From: Gammaproteobacteria bacterium
GTDB taxonomy: Bacteria; Pseudomonadota; Gammaproteobacteria; Steroidobacterales; Steroidobacteraceae
Assembly: GCA_021323735.1 (NCBI GenBank)
Contig: JAJPKM010000018.1
Coordinates: forward strand, 62,001-126,000
DNA: 64,000 nucleotides
Reading direction: 5' to 3'
This document shows, one piece after another, positions 8,472-16,479 of the stretch. A program made the translations under genes and the position numbers. The notes under the pieces are model-generated. The model did not search any database. It was not told where the DNA came from and saw only the letters and a program-made list of their open reading frames with translations. Numbering within the stretch: the first letter of the stretch is position 1; each line of letters begins with the position of its first letter.

Positions 8472-8921
8472 TTAAGCGGCGATCTTCGCGATACGGTCGA
8501 AGCAGGCCGACCAGCCGGCATTGTGGTTGTCGCGTGCCTGCTTGCTCTCGAAACGCTGTTGCAGGAGCGCGAGCCGGGTCCCGCCGGGTGTCGCCTCGAA
8601 TTTCACCGTCACCTCGGTTTCATGGCGGCGGGCCCCATTATCGTCTTCCCACGCCCAGGTGAAGGCGAGGCGGTGTGGCGGCTCTACGATGCGGTAGATG
8701 CCGCTCATCGCCAACACACTCCCGTCGGGCCGGTGCAAGGTAATGCGCCAGCCGCCGCCGGGCCTCGTGTCTAGCGAATGGACCGAGGCTTCGTAACCCT
8801 CAGGGGCCCACCACCTGATTAGCTGAGCCGGGTCTGTCCAGAACGCAAAGAGAACCTCGGGTGGCGACGGAATCAACCGTTCGACGCGCAACGTGGTCTC
8901 GCTGGTCTCGGCAATGCTCAT
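8472..8921 (-). CDS. SRPBCC/AHSA1-domain protein
   Basis: 149 residues of the START/Bet v1-like AHSA1 family, with ERLIPSPPEVLFAFWTDPAQLIRWWAPEG at the N-terminus and a C-terminal helix QARDNHNAGWSACFDRIA. The chosen start (8921) makes an ATGA overlap with the arsR-type gene upstream; a longer frame to 9059 only reads through that gene. Pairing of an ArsR repressor with an AHSA1 protein is common in bacteria; the protein probably binds a hydrophobic ligand, with no activity assigned. Confidence 0.88.
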   Translation of the reverse strand: MSIAETSETTLRVERLIPSPPEVLFAFWTDPAQLIRWWAPEGYEASVHSLDTRPGGGWRITLHRPDGSVLAMSGIYRIVEPPHRLAFTWAWEDDNGARRHETEVTVKFEATPGGTRLALLQQRFESKQARDNHNAGWSACFDRIAKIAA

Positions 8922-9268
8922 GACTTCTGCTTTTCCGGTGTTTGCGCGGCGGCCAAAATCTCGAGCCGGTCCAGCGCTGCCGTCCAGTGCCGCTTCTGGC
9001 GCGAAAGCCAACTCTCGACCGGCGCCAGGGCGTCGGTACGAACGCGCACGAAACGCCATTGCCGCTCGATCCGGCGTTCGATCAGCCCGGCCCGCTCCAG
9101 AACCTGCAAGTGGCGCGAGATCGCCGGGGTGCTGATGGCAAACGGCACGGCGACGTCGCCGACGCTGAGTTCGCCGACGGTGAGCAGCCGCTCGACGATG
9201 GCGCGCCGGGTCGGATCGGCGAGCGCCGAAAAAAGATCATCGAGCTGCGGTGCTCGCGGAGTTGCCAT
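8918..9268 (-). CDS. ArsR-family winged-helix transcriptional regulator
   Basis: 116 residues with an ArsR winged helix: LFSALADPTRRAIVERL at the N-terminus and a recognition helix in STPAISRHLQVLERAGLI (46-63). It lacks the CxC metal site of arsenite sensors, so it belongs to the non-metal group often paired with SRPBCC proteins. It is the first gene of the cassette and is preceded by an AT-rich region with inverted repeats (9280-9313) that is a candidate operator, implying autorepression. Confidence 0.9.
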   Translation of the reverse strand: MATPRAPQLDDLFSALADPTRRAIVERLLTVGELSVGDVAVPFAISTPAISRHLQVLERAGLIERRIERQWRFVRVRTDALAPVESWLSRQKRHWTAALDRLEILAAAQTPEKQKS

Positions 9269-9269
9269 C

Positions 9270-9522
9270 GGGAATCTCTTTAATTAACTAATTCATTAAT
9301 TAACAGATTAGTTTTTTAGCGTCAACATCGCGATGGGTCGATCGGGGGTCGTTGAGCTAACGTCGTCTGCCTCTTTAAGGCTTTAATAGTTTATTATTGG
9401 ATGTATATATAGGTTATATAATGATAAATATCTAATATTAGCGCTAATGACAAGATTTTGATTGATACCTAAAAATAGACCGTTATTATGAATAACAGCA
9501 TATAAATGACTATTATTGGATC
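9270..9522. other. AT-rich intergenic region between arsR-type gene and hipB
   Basis: About 250 bases of strikingly low GC in a high-GC window, shared by the divergent arsR-type and hipB genes. Besides the ArsR-side repeats it holds a perfect 12-base palindrome ATTAGCGCTAAT (9437-9448), an inverted repeat GTTATT/AATAAC with a 3-base gap (9482-9496), and an 11-base direct repeat TATTATTGGAT at 9392-9402 and 9511-9521, the second copy 2 bases before the hipB start. These are candidate binding sites for HipB autoregulation. No coding sequence was seen. Confidence 0.7.
9280..9313. promoter_or_regulatory. Candidate ArsR-type operator
   Basis: Just upstream of the arsR-type start (9268) lie two copies of the self-palindrome TTAATTAA (9280-9287 and 9296-9303) and an inverted repeat AACTAAT (9286-9292) / ATTAGTT (9307-9313). 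Sites rich in TTAA/ATTA-type dyads are usual for small winged-helix repressors. Function is inferred from position and symmetry only. Confidence 0.5.
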
Positions 9523-9855
9523 ATGAAAATAGCGGCTCAGTTGACCGATCGCGAAATTGGCGCCGTCTTGGCGAAGCGGTTGCAGCGATGGCGCATCGAT
9601 CCGAAGGGCGCGGCCATCTCGGCCAGCGAGTTGGCTAAACGCAGTGGCATGGGCCTCACGCCGCTGCGCCGCTTCGAGAAAACCGGCGGGATTACCTTGC
9701 GAAATCTCATCGCGCTCATGCGAGCGATGGGCCTGTTGGAGCGGCTCGAAGGATTGATACCTGATCCCGCAACTCCGAGCCCGATGGAAATATTGGAGTC
9801 CGAGCAGGGAAAACACATGCGACAACGAGCGCCGCGCCGCAAGACGACACGCTAG
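9523..9855 (+). CDS. HipB-like XRE-family antitoxin
   Basis: 110 residues with a Cro/C1-type helix-turn-helix at about 31-70 (ISASELAKRSGMGLTPLRRF then ITLRNLIALMRAMGLL), followed by a basic Arg/Lys-rich tail. It lies 11 bases upstream of a hipA-type gene, the standard antitoxin-first order. The family neutralises HipA and represses its own promoter by binding repeats such as those at 9392-9521. The N-terminus (residues 1-28) is longer than in E. coli HipB. The start has little Shine-Dalgarno support. Confidence 0.85.
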   Translation: MKIAAQLTDREIGAVLAKRLQRWRIDPKGAAISASELAKRSGMGLTPLRRFEKTGGITLRNLIALMRAMGLLERLEGLIPDPATPSPMEILESEQGKHMRQRAPRRKTTR

Positions 9856-9866
9856 GATCTCGATCA

Positions 9867-11138
9867 ATGGCTGACATCTTCGTCGTCGAGGTGCGGCTTT
9901 GGGGCGAACGGGTGGGGGCGGTTGCGCCATTGATGGGCATGCCCGGCTACTACGAGTTCGAATACGCCAAAGATTTCGTGCGCACCGGCATTTCTCCCTC
10001 GCCCATGACAATGCCGCCGTCGATCGGCACGCGTTACAGCTTTCCCGCGCTGTCCCTGCAGACGTATCGCGGCCTGCCCGGACTCATCGCCGATGCGTTG
10101 CCGGACCGGTTCGGCAACGCGCTGATCGATGAATATCTATCCCGGCAGGGCACACGTGCCGGGGATATCACGACGCTGCAGAGACTTCTCTATGTCGGCA
10201 AGCGCGCCATGGGTGCGCTGGAGTTCGAACCTGCCATGGCGACCTCGGCCACCGCCGAAGCTGCCATGCCGCTGCAAATCGCCGGTCTGGTGGAAGATGC
10301 GCGCCGCGCGTTGCGCGGCGAAGCATCGAAAGTGACGCAGCACATTCTCGACGTGGGGAGTTCTGCGGGTGGCGCCCGTGCGAAAGCGGTCATCGGTTGG
10401 AATCCTAAAACGCGCAGCGTCTTGTCCGGACAATTCGACTTGCCGTCCGGGTTCGAGCACTGGCTGCTGAAGTTCGACGGTGTCGGGGACGACGGGCGCT
10501 TAGGGATGACGCGCGGTTTCGGCCGCATTGAATACGCGCACTACTTGATGGCCATCGAGTGCGGCATCTCCATGTCCCAATGCGACCTGCTGGAGGAGGG
10601 AGGGCGCGCCCATTTCATGTCGCGCCGATTTGACCGCCGCGGCAACGAAAAGCTGCATGTCCAAACGCTATGCGGCTTGCAGCATCTTGATTTCAACATT
10701 CCGTATGTGAGCAGTTATGAGCAATACTTTCGCACGATACTGGAGTTGAATCTGGGCGCCGAGGCCATGCGCCAGGCGTGGCTGCGTTGCGCGTTCAATG
10801 TCATGGCGCGCAACTGCGACGACCACACGAAGAATCTCGCGTTCATCATGGACCCGGCAGGAACGTGGAGCCTTGCACCCGCCTATGACATGAGCTTTTC
10901 GCACAATCCAGGCCCCGACAAATGGACGCGTCAGCACCAAATGTTGGTGAATGGAAAGGCACAGCAAATCACCCGTGAGGATCTGCTGATCGTGGCCCGG
11001 CAATTCGATATCGACGGCGCAGCGCGCCGATTGGGCCGCGTCGCGGATGTGCTTCGCCAATGGCCTCGCTACGCGCGCCGGGCCGGTGTGCCGGATGGAG
11101 AGGCATCCCGCATTGCCGGGCTTCAGGAAATCCTATGA
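9867..11138 (+). CDS. HipA-like serine/threonine kinase toxin
   Basis: 423 residues with the HipA couple-hipA N-terminal domain (RLWGERVGAV … LPDRFGNALIDEYL), the glycine-rich SSAGGARAKAVIGW segment, HWLLKFDG (nucleotide-binding Lys) and the catalytic loop CDDHTKN (Asp319 region, 317-323) followed by APAYDMSFS (metal-binding Asp). E. coli HipA arrests growth by phosphorylating glutamyl-tRNA synthetase; the same type of role is inferred here. All kinase motifs look intact. It is convergent with, and overlaps by 6 bases, the nuclease gene on the minus strand. Confidence 0.9.
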   Translation: MADIFVVEVRLWGERVGAVAPLMGMPGYYEFEYAKDFVRTGISPSPMTMPPSIGTRYSFPALSLQTYRGLPGLIADALPDRFGNALIDEYLSRQGTRAGDITTLQRLLYVGKRAMGALEFEPAMATSATAEAAMPLQIAGLVEDARRALRGEASKVTQHILDVGSSAGGARAKAVIGWNPKTRSVLSGQFDLPSGFEHWLLKFDGVGDDGRLGMTRGFGRIEYAHYLMAIECGISMSQCDLLEEGGRAHFMSRRFDRRGNEKLHVQTLCGLQHLDFNIPYVSSYEQYFRTILELNLGAEAMRQAWLRCAFNVMARNCDDHTKNLAFIMDPAGTWSLAPAYDMSFSHNPGPDKWTRQHQMLVNGKAQQITREDLLIVARQFDIDGAARRLGRVADVLRQWPRYARRAGVPDGEASRIAGLQEIL

Positions 11139-11999
11139 CGCGCCGAGCGCCTGATTGAGCACGGCCGCCATGCGCAGGCCGGCCTTGAGCAATTGGGTCG
11201 CGGCATCCTTCCGGGCTTGCGCCGCATAGTCGGCGGACAGCGCGACTGCGCCGCGGTGTCGGCAGGTCGGCAGGTCGTGCAGCGCGTAGGCATCGCGCCG
11301 CGCGATCTCGAACGACTCCATCGCCCAGTCCGCAGCCCTACCGCCCGACCCCTTCTTGGCCTCGGCACCGCTGAGACCGGCGTCGAGCTTCTCGGCAATC
11401 TGCTCGGGTGAATGCCCCAATGCTTCGACCACGTCGACGTCCCAATAGGCATGCAGATTGGTTGCCTGGCCTTGGAGTGCCGCGAGCAATACGCAATTCC
11501 CGCCGCGGTCATGGTGATCGGCGGCGTGCAGCGGCTGGTGTAAATCCCCGATGAAGTGAATCAAGAACTTGAGCGCCAGCAAGCGTTCGGCGCGAGGCGT
11601 GGTGGCGTTCGTGAGCTCGGCGGCAAACTCATCGATCTTGTTGACCACGCAGTCCTTGGCGGGTCCTGCGCCGGCGAGGGCACCCCCCAAGGCGGGAAAA
11701 TGAAAACAAGCGGCGGCCATATCCGGGGCGTCGATTTCGATGTCGACAAAATGCCAGGCGGCGGTCTCCCGGTGAGCGTTGCGGTACTTGTCCGCCCAGG
11801 TGGCACGGCTGGCAAAATCCGGTCCCGTGAGCGTGTCCGAATCGCCCGCCAGTAGGGCGTCGAGTGTAGTCCGCGCGCTGGGGGTCAAGTGGCGGTAGGC
11901 GATGAGGGCCGTGACCCTATGACCCAGGTCGCCCCAGGCGTTGGCATTTGCTGAGACAAGCGCCGCAGCGGCAAACAGGATGAGGCACGACTTGCGCAT
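11133..11999 (-). CDS. Exported S1/P1-family nuclease
   Basis: 288 residues from the ATG at 11999 (signal peptide RKSCLILFAAAALVSANANA). After cleavage the mature protein would begin at or near Trp of AWGDLGHR, the N-terminal Trp that coordinates zinc in P1 nuclease. The other zinc ligands are visible: GH of GHRV, ADKYRN, WHFVDI, HFIGDLHQPLH and NLHAYWDVDV. The enzyme should cleave single-stranded nucleic acids outside the cytoplasm and release 5'-nucleotides, which could feed the NPP/nucleosidase/Apt route. An in-frame ATG at 12050 would bury the signal peptide. Confidence 0.9.
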   Translation of the reverse strand: MRKSCLILFAAAALVSANANAWGDLGHRVTALIAYRHLTPSARTTLDALLAGDSDTLTGPDFASRATWADKYRNAHRETAAWHFVDIEIDAPDMAAACFHFPALGGALAGAGPAKDCVVNKIDEFAAELTNATTPRAERLLALKFLIHFIGDLHQPLHAADHHDRGGNCVLLAALQGQATNLHAYWDVDVVEALGHSPEQIAEKLDAGLSGAEAKKGSGGRAADWAMESFEIARRDAYALHDLPTCRHRGAVALSADYAAQARKDAATQLLKAGLRMAAVLNQALGAS

Positions 12000-12260
12000 T
12001 GAAATTTTGGCCCCCGGGGGTGGCAAAAGCCGTTCCGATACCCATTTCACCCTATTATACGCAGGTGGCCCGTGCGGGCAGGGCGTGCGAGTGGTATGAC
12101 CGAAAGGACGCTACGCCCGCCTGGCGGACGTATTTTGCTGCCTCGGCCCCGGGCAATTGCGGCAAAATCGCACGCCCGCCCCCATGCTTGAGCGTGAGGT
12201 GGCGCGGCCGAGGCCGGGTTTTTCTTGCGTCCGCGCGGAAGTTCAACGTAGGAGTGTGTC

Positions 12261-13265
12261 ATGTCGATATCGAGCGGTGCCGTAGCGTTTTCCGAAGTCC
12301 CGCAGGTGGCTCATGCGCCGTTGGCGTTCCTTTACGAACACCCACAGTGGTTCGCGCCGATCTTCGCCGAGCTCGAGCGGCGCAAAGCCCCATTCGACAA
12401 GATCTTCATTCCCGATCATTTCTATGACGTCGGCGCGCCGAAGCCGGCGTTCAAGGTGTTGTTCAATCGCATGAGCCCGTCGGCCAACAGCCGCCAGCAC
12501 GGCTCTGGAATTTTCCATACCCTGGCCTACCTCGACCATCTGGAATTGCAGGGCGTGCGCGTCCTCAACGGCGCGAAGGCTTTTCGCTACGAGATATCCA
12601 AGGCCGGCCAGGCTTCGCTGCTCCGATCGCTGGGCTTGAAGTTCCTGCCTTCGCGGATCATTCACTCGCCGCACCAGGCCGCGGCCGCCGCCGAAGGTCT
12701 GCGCTATCCCATCATCGTCAAAGCCAATACCGGCGGTAGCGGCAAGGGCATCACGCGCTTCAACAACAAGGCCGAACTGGCCGCGGCGGTTGCCGCGGGC
12801 CAATTGGACTTGGGCAACGACAGCGTCGCGCTGGTCCAGGAGTTCATCCCCGCGCGTGGCGGTTTCATCACACGGGTGGAGACCATCGGTTTCAAATATA
12901 TCTATGCCATCAAGGTGCACCTAACCGGACAAACATTCGATCTGTGTCCGGCGGATATCTGCCAGACCTCGACCGGACAAAGCCTGGAAAATGCCTGCGC
13001 GGTCGAAGCCTCCAAGGCCGGGCTCAAAGTCGAAGGGTATGAGGCGCCGCCTAAGGTGATCCAGGACATCGAGCGCATCGTGCGCGCCGCCGGCATCGAC
13101 GTCGGGGGCATCGAGTACATCGTCGATGACCGGGACGGTCAGATCTACTATTACGACATCAACGCGCTGTCGAATTTCGTCGCCGATGCGCCGCGGGTCA
13201 TCGGCTTCAACCCGATCGACAATCTTGCCGATTTCCTGCTGGACGAGGTGCGTCGTGCAGGGTAA
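12261..13265 (+). CDS. ATP-grasp domain ligase (RimK/glutathione-synthetase-like)
   Basis: 334 residues. The ATP-grasp fold is marked by YPIIVKANTGGSGKGITRF (phosphate-binding loop), LVQEFIPARGGFITRVETIG and a C-terminal metal site in GGIEYIVDDRDGQIYYYDINALSNF, where the terminal DIN replaces the usual E-[IV]-N. ATP-grasp enzymes ligate a carboxylate to an amine or thiol through an acyl-phosphate; the substrate here is unknown. The start has a good AGGAG site. Its last 11 bases overlap the GTG start of a flavin-dependent monooxygenase, so the two are made together. Confidence 0.85.
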   Translation: MSISSGAVAFSEVPQVAHAPLAFLYEHPQWFAPIFAELERRKAPFDKIFIPDHFYDVGAPKPAFKVLFNRMSPSANSRQHGSGIFHTLAYLDHLELQGVRVLNGAKAFRYEISKAGQASLLRSLGLKFLPSRIIHSPHQAAAAAEGLRYPIIVKANTGGSGKGITRFNNKAELAAAVAAGQLDLGNDSVALVQEFIPARGGFITRVETIGFKYIYAIKVHLTGQTFDLCPADICQTSTGQSLENACAVEASKAGLKVEGYEAPPKVIQDIERIVRAAGIDVGGIEYIVDDRDGQIYYYDINALSNFVADAPRVIGFNPIDNLADFLLDEVRRAG

Positions 13266-14289
13266 GAAAGGCATTCGCTACGGTTATTGGATGCCGGTAT
13301 TCGGCGGCTGGCTGCGCAACGTCGAAGACGAAAACATGCAGGCTTCCTGGGAGTACACCAGCAAGCTCGCACGGCGCAGCGAGGAGATCGGATTCGATCT
13401 CTCGCTCATCGCAGAACTCAACATGAACGACATCAAGGGCATCGATGCGCCGAGTCTTGATGCCTGGTCGACCTCGGCGGCGCTCGCCGCGGTCACCAAG
13501 ACCCTGGAATTGATGGTGGCCGTGCGGCCGACTTTTCATTTGCCTGCGCTCTTTGCCAAGCAAGCCGCGAATATCGACCACATCAGCGGCGGCCGTCTCG
13601 CGCTCAACGTGGTTTCCTCCTGGTGGGAGCAGGAAGCCCGCATGTACGGCGTGGATTTCGAACGCCACGACGATCGCTACGGGCGCACGTCGGAATGGCT
13701 CGACGTGGTGAACGGCGCCTGGTCGCAGAAGAGCTACAACCACACCGGTAAGTACTACCAGACCCAGAATACGGTGCTCGAGCCCAAACCTCTGCGCTCG
13801 CCACGGCCGCCGATCTATGCCGGGGGCGAGTCCGAGGCTGCGAAGAACCTCATTGCGCAAAAATGCGACGCCTACGTCATGCACGGCGATTCCCCGGAAC
13901 ATGTGGCCGCCAAGATTGCCGACATGAGCGCGCGACGCGAAAAATTCGGATTGGGACGCATGCAGTTCGGTGTGGCGGGCTATGCCTTTACCCGGAATTC
14001 CGAGAGCGAAGTGGCCAAGGATATCGAGCGCATCACCGACGTGAAGCAAAACGCCAAGGGTTACGCGAACTACCAGCAGTGGCTGCAGGGGACCCAGCTC
14101 GAGCAGAAGATGTCCATTCAGGAATACTCCGTGTCGAACCGCGGCTTGCGCTCGGGATTGGTCGGCACGCCTGCGCAGGTGCAGGATCAGATCGGCAAAT
14201 TCGAGGAAGTGGGTGTCGATCTCCTTCTGCTGCAATTCAGCCCGCAGCTGGAAGAAATGGAAAGATTCAGCGACAGCGTCATCCGTTAG
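13255..14289 (+). CDS. LLM-class (luciferase-like) flavin-dependent monooxygenase, SsuD/SfnG type
   Basis: 344 residues of the bacterial luciferase fold, with the N-terminal strand IRYGYWMPVFGGW, EEIGFDLSLIAELN, HISGGRLALNVVSSWW and PRPPIYAGGESEAAKNLIA. These blocks resemble alkanesulfonate and dimethylsulfone monooxygenases using FMNH2 from a separate reductase. The start is GTG 13255, with GAGG about 8 bases upstream inside the ATP-grasp gene; the frame further upstream is only a shadow of that gene. No flavin reductase or sulfonate transporter is adjacent, so a sulfur-scavenging role is unproven. Confidence 0.85.
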   Translation: MQGKKGIRYGYWMPVFGGWLRNVEDENMQASWEYTSKLARRSEEIGFDLSLIAELNMNDIKGIDAPSLDAWSTSAALAAVTKTLELMVAVRPTFHLPALFAKQAANIDHISGGRLALNVVSSWWEQEARMYGVDFERHDDRYGRTSEWLDVVNGAWSQKSYNHTGKYYQTQNTVLEPKPLRSPRPPIYAGGESEAAKNLIAQKCDAYVMHGDSPEHVAAKIADMSARREKFGLGRMQFGVAGYAFTRNSESEVAKDIERITDVKQNAKGYANYQQWLQGTQLEQKMSIQEYSVSNRGLRSGLVGTPAQVQDQIGKFEEVGVDLLLLQFSPQLEEMERFSDSVIR

Positions 14290-14319
14290 CTGTGACCAAC
14301 GGAAGAGCGAGGGTTGGAT

Positions 14320-14362
14320 GGACGGATGGATACGGCGCTCCGGACAATACCCATCCAACCCT
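14320..14362. repeat. Perfect 12-base inverted repeat (hairpin)
   Basis: AGGGTTGGATGG (14320-14331) and its exact reverse complement (14351-14362) flank a 19-base loop that contains a further GGATGGA copy. It follows the monooxygenase stop by about 30 bases. It could end transcription or stabilise the mRNA, but no T-run follows, so a classic terminator is not supported. Confidence 0.6.
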
Positions 14363-14403
14363 GCCGCGTCCTCCATCATGAATAGTTCAGGTTAGGCCCG
14401 GGA

Positions 14404-15489
14404 TTGACGGTGTCCGTGCGCCATTGTGAGCGGCCGCTGGCGGTGCGCTGCGGCGCTTTCGGCGACATGGTGCTGTTGACGGCATTGATCCGCGTGCTGT
14501 ACGCCGAATTTCGCGTCCCCGTCGATATCGTCACTTCCGGTCCGTGGAGCGAACCGTTGCTGCGGGGGCAGCCCGGAGTGGGGGAGATCTTCAGTATGCG
14601 CAGCCGCAAGACGCCCTACTGGCTGAACCCAGACCAGCGGCGGGTGGTGCGGGGGTTGCGAGCGAGGGGTCCAAGTCCCACCTGGTTTTGCGACGGCGAT
14701 GGTGCCGCCAGACCGATCCTCGAGCGCTCGGGAATTACCGGCCAATACATCGTCGATGTGAAAGATCACGGGTTGTTGCCCGGTGAGCATGCCACCGAGC
14801 AATGGCGCCGCTTCGCTCAGATCATGCCGCTGGTCATGCCGCGGCCGCCGGCCGGTGGGCACCGCGCCGACATCGATGCGATCGCTCCGGGCTGCTACCT
14901 CGAAGTGACACAGAGCCGGCGGATGGAGCTTGCGGCGTGGCTTCGGGCGCGAGGTCTTGCCGAGCAGCCCTTGCTGCTGATGCAGATCGGCAATAAACGC
15001 ACCATGCGCCGCGGCCTGCGCCGCATGGCGGTGAACCACAAGTACTGGCCCCTCGAGCGCTGGTCGCAGTTCTTGCAATTTTTGAGGCAGCAACATCCCC
15101 GCCACGCCATCCTGCTGCTCGGCACTGGTCCGGAGTTCGAACTGAACCGGCAGCTCGAGGCCCTGGCCCGCGTTCCCGGCGTCCACAATGTGGCGGACGA
15201 TATGCCGATTCCCCGCCTGATCGCGCTGCTGGAACGCGCCGAGGGCCTCGTGACCGTGGATTCAGGGCCCGCGCACGCCGCGGCCGGCGTCGGCTGTCCT
15301 CAGGTCGTGCTATTCGGCAGGGCACTGCCCTCGCTGTACCGGCCCTCGGGCACCGCGGGTGCCGACGTGCAACTGCTGCGCGGCGAGATGGAAGGAGAGC
15401 CGAGCATGCTCGGCATCGACGCGGGCAGCGTCATGGCGGCGTGGTCCAAACTCAAACTGCGCGACGCGGGTTCTCGCGCCACGCAGTGA
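14404..15489 (+). CDS. Glycosyltransferase family 9 (heptosyltransferase-like)
   Basis: 361 residues of the GT9/GT-B family: an N-terminal CGAFGDMVLLTALIRVL nucleotide-fold strand and the C-terminal donor-binding block LVTVDSGPAHAAAGVGCPQVVLFG (Asp286 in DSGPAH). The family adds heptose or similar sugars to lipopolysaccharide core at the inner face of the inner membrane. The start is uncertain (TTG 14404, GTG 14410 or GTG 14416). It opens the glycan-modifying group that includes the oxygenase and methyltransferase downstream. Confidence 0.82.
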   Translation: MTVSVRHCERPLAVRCGAFGDMVLLTALIRVLYAEFRVPVDIVTSGPWSEPLLRGQPGVGEIFSMRSRKTPYWLNPDQRRVVRGLRARGPSPTWFCDGDGAARPILERSGITGQYIVDVKDHGLLPGEHATEQWRRFAQIMPLVMPRPPAGGHRADIDAIAPGCYLEVTQSRRMELAAWLRARGLAEQPLLLMQIGNKRTMRRGLRRMAVNHKYWPLERWSQFLQFLRQQHPRHAILLLGTGPEFELNRQLEALARVPGVHNVADDMPIPRLIALLERAEGLVTVDSGPAHAAAGVGCPQVVLFGRALPSLYRPSGTAGADVQLLRGEMEGEPSMLGIDAGSVMAAWSKLKLRDAGSRATQ

Positions 15490-15599
15490 GCGCTTCCGCA
15501 ATGAACGCGCCCGCAATGAACAGAGCTGCTTTCGAGACCGAGTAACCGTGTCGCGGGATATTGAAACCGGGTGGGCGTGGATCGGAGTAAAATAGCCTG

Positions 15600-16445
15600 A
15601 TGATCAATTATCAAACCGACCGAAACTCCCTTATCGAACTCGGCGACAAGGAGCATGAGGTCTATGCGGCCAATCAGCCGTTTGCTCATATTGTGATCGA
15701 TGATTTTTTCGATCCGAAAGACTTGAGCGAGGTGCTGTCCGAAGTAGATGCCGTCGATCGATCCAAACGCTATGCCAAATTTCTCGACCGAAAGACCGAC
15801 CATAACAAGTTTGCATTTTTCCCCGATGTGGTCGGCCCGAATACCGCTCGATTGGCACAGTGCCTGAACTCCGGTCCGTTTCTCGCCTATCTCGAAAGAC
15901 TGACGGGAATTCAAAATTTGATCGCTGATCCGTCCTACTTCGGCGGCGGCGTGCATTGGATCGAGAATGGCGGCTATCTCGAGGTGCATGCCGATTTCAA
16001 TCACCTGAAGAAATACAATCTCGAGCGACGCATCAATCTGCTCCTTTATCTCAATAAAGACTGGAAAGACGAGTACGCGGGGGGTCTGGAATTATGGGAT
16101 CGCGCGACCATGACGAAGCGCAAGACGGTCGCCCCTGTGTTCAATCGCAGCGTGATATTTTCCACCGTGAAAGAGGCGCTGCACGGTCATCCGACACCGT
16201 TGAATACACCGCCCGGTGTCGCGCGGCGATCTCTGGCGCTGTATTACTACACGAATACCTGGGAGTCCGCGGTGCAAGCGCACACCACCATGTACTACAT
16301 TTCCCAAAAGCACCAAGTGAGAGTCCGGGCCTCGAGGATCGTGCGGGGGATAATCCTGGATCTCATTCCGCCGATCTTTCGCAAGACGTTTCGAGCGATC
16401 AAGCGCGCGATCAAAGGTGAAAAGCTCACGGAATTGTGGGATTAG
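15600..16445 (+). CDS. 2-oxoglutarate/Fe(II)-dependent oxygenase domain protein
   Basis: 281 residues with a prolyl-hydroxylase-type jelly roll: His130-x-Asp132 in LEVHADFN, the distal His in LHGHP (195-197), and a basic 2OG-binding region in GVARRSLALYYYT. This is the HxD…H facial triad of the family. The C-terminal tail is basic (RAIKRAIKGEKL) and may touch a membrane or acidic polymer. Related proteins sit in surface-polysaccharide clusters. The ATG at 15600 has no obvious ribosome-binding site. Substrate unknown. Confidence 0.8.
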   Translation: MINYQTDRNSLIELGDKEHEVYAANQPFAHIVIDDFFDPKDLSEVLSEVDAVDRSKRYAKFLDRKTDHNKFAFFPDVVGPNTARLAQCLNSGPFLAYLERLTGIQNLIADPSYFGGGVHWIENGGYLEVHADFNHLKKYNLERRINLLLYLNKDWKDEYAGGLELWDRATMTKRKTVAPVFNRSVIFSTVKEALHGHPTPLNTPPGVARRSLALYYYTNTWESAVQAHTTMYYISQKHQVRVRASRIVRGIILDLIPPIFRKTFRAIKRAIKGEKLTELWD

Positions 16446-16479
16446 ATCCGCACGGGAGCACGGCGCGCTCCGCACGGAC

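Noticed and set aside
15496-15521. 11-base direct repeat CCGCAATGAAC before the 2OG oxygenase gene
   Set aside because: Two copies only with a 4-base gap; no symmetry or context to suggest a regulatory role.
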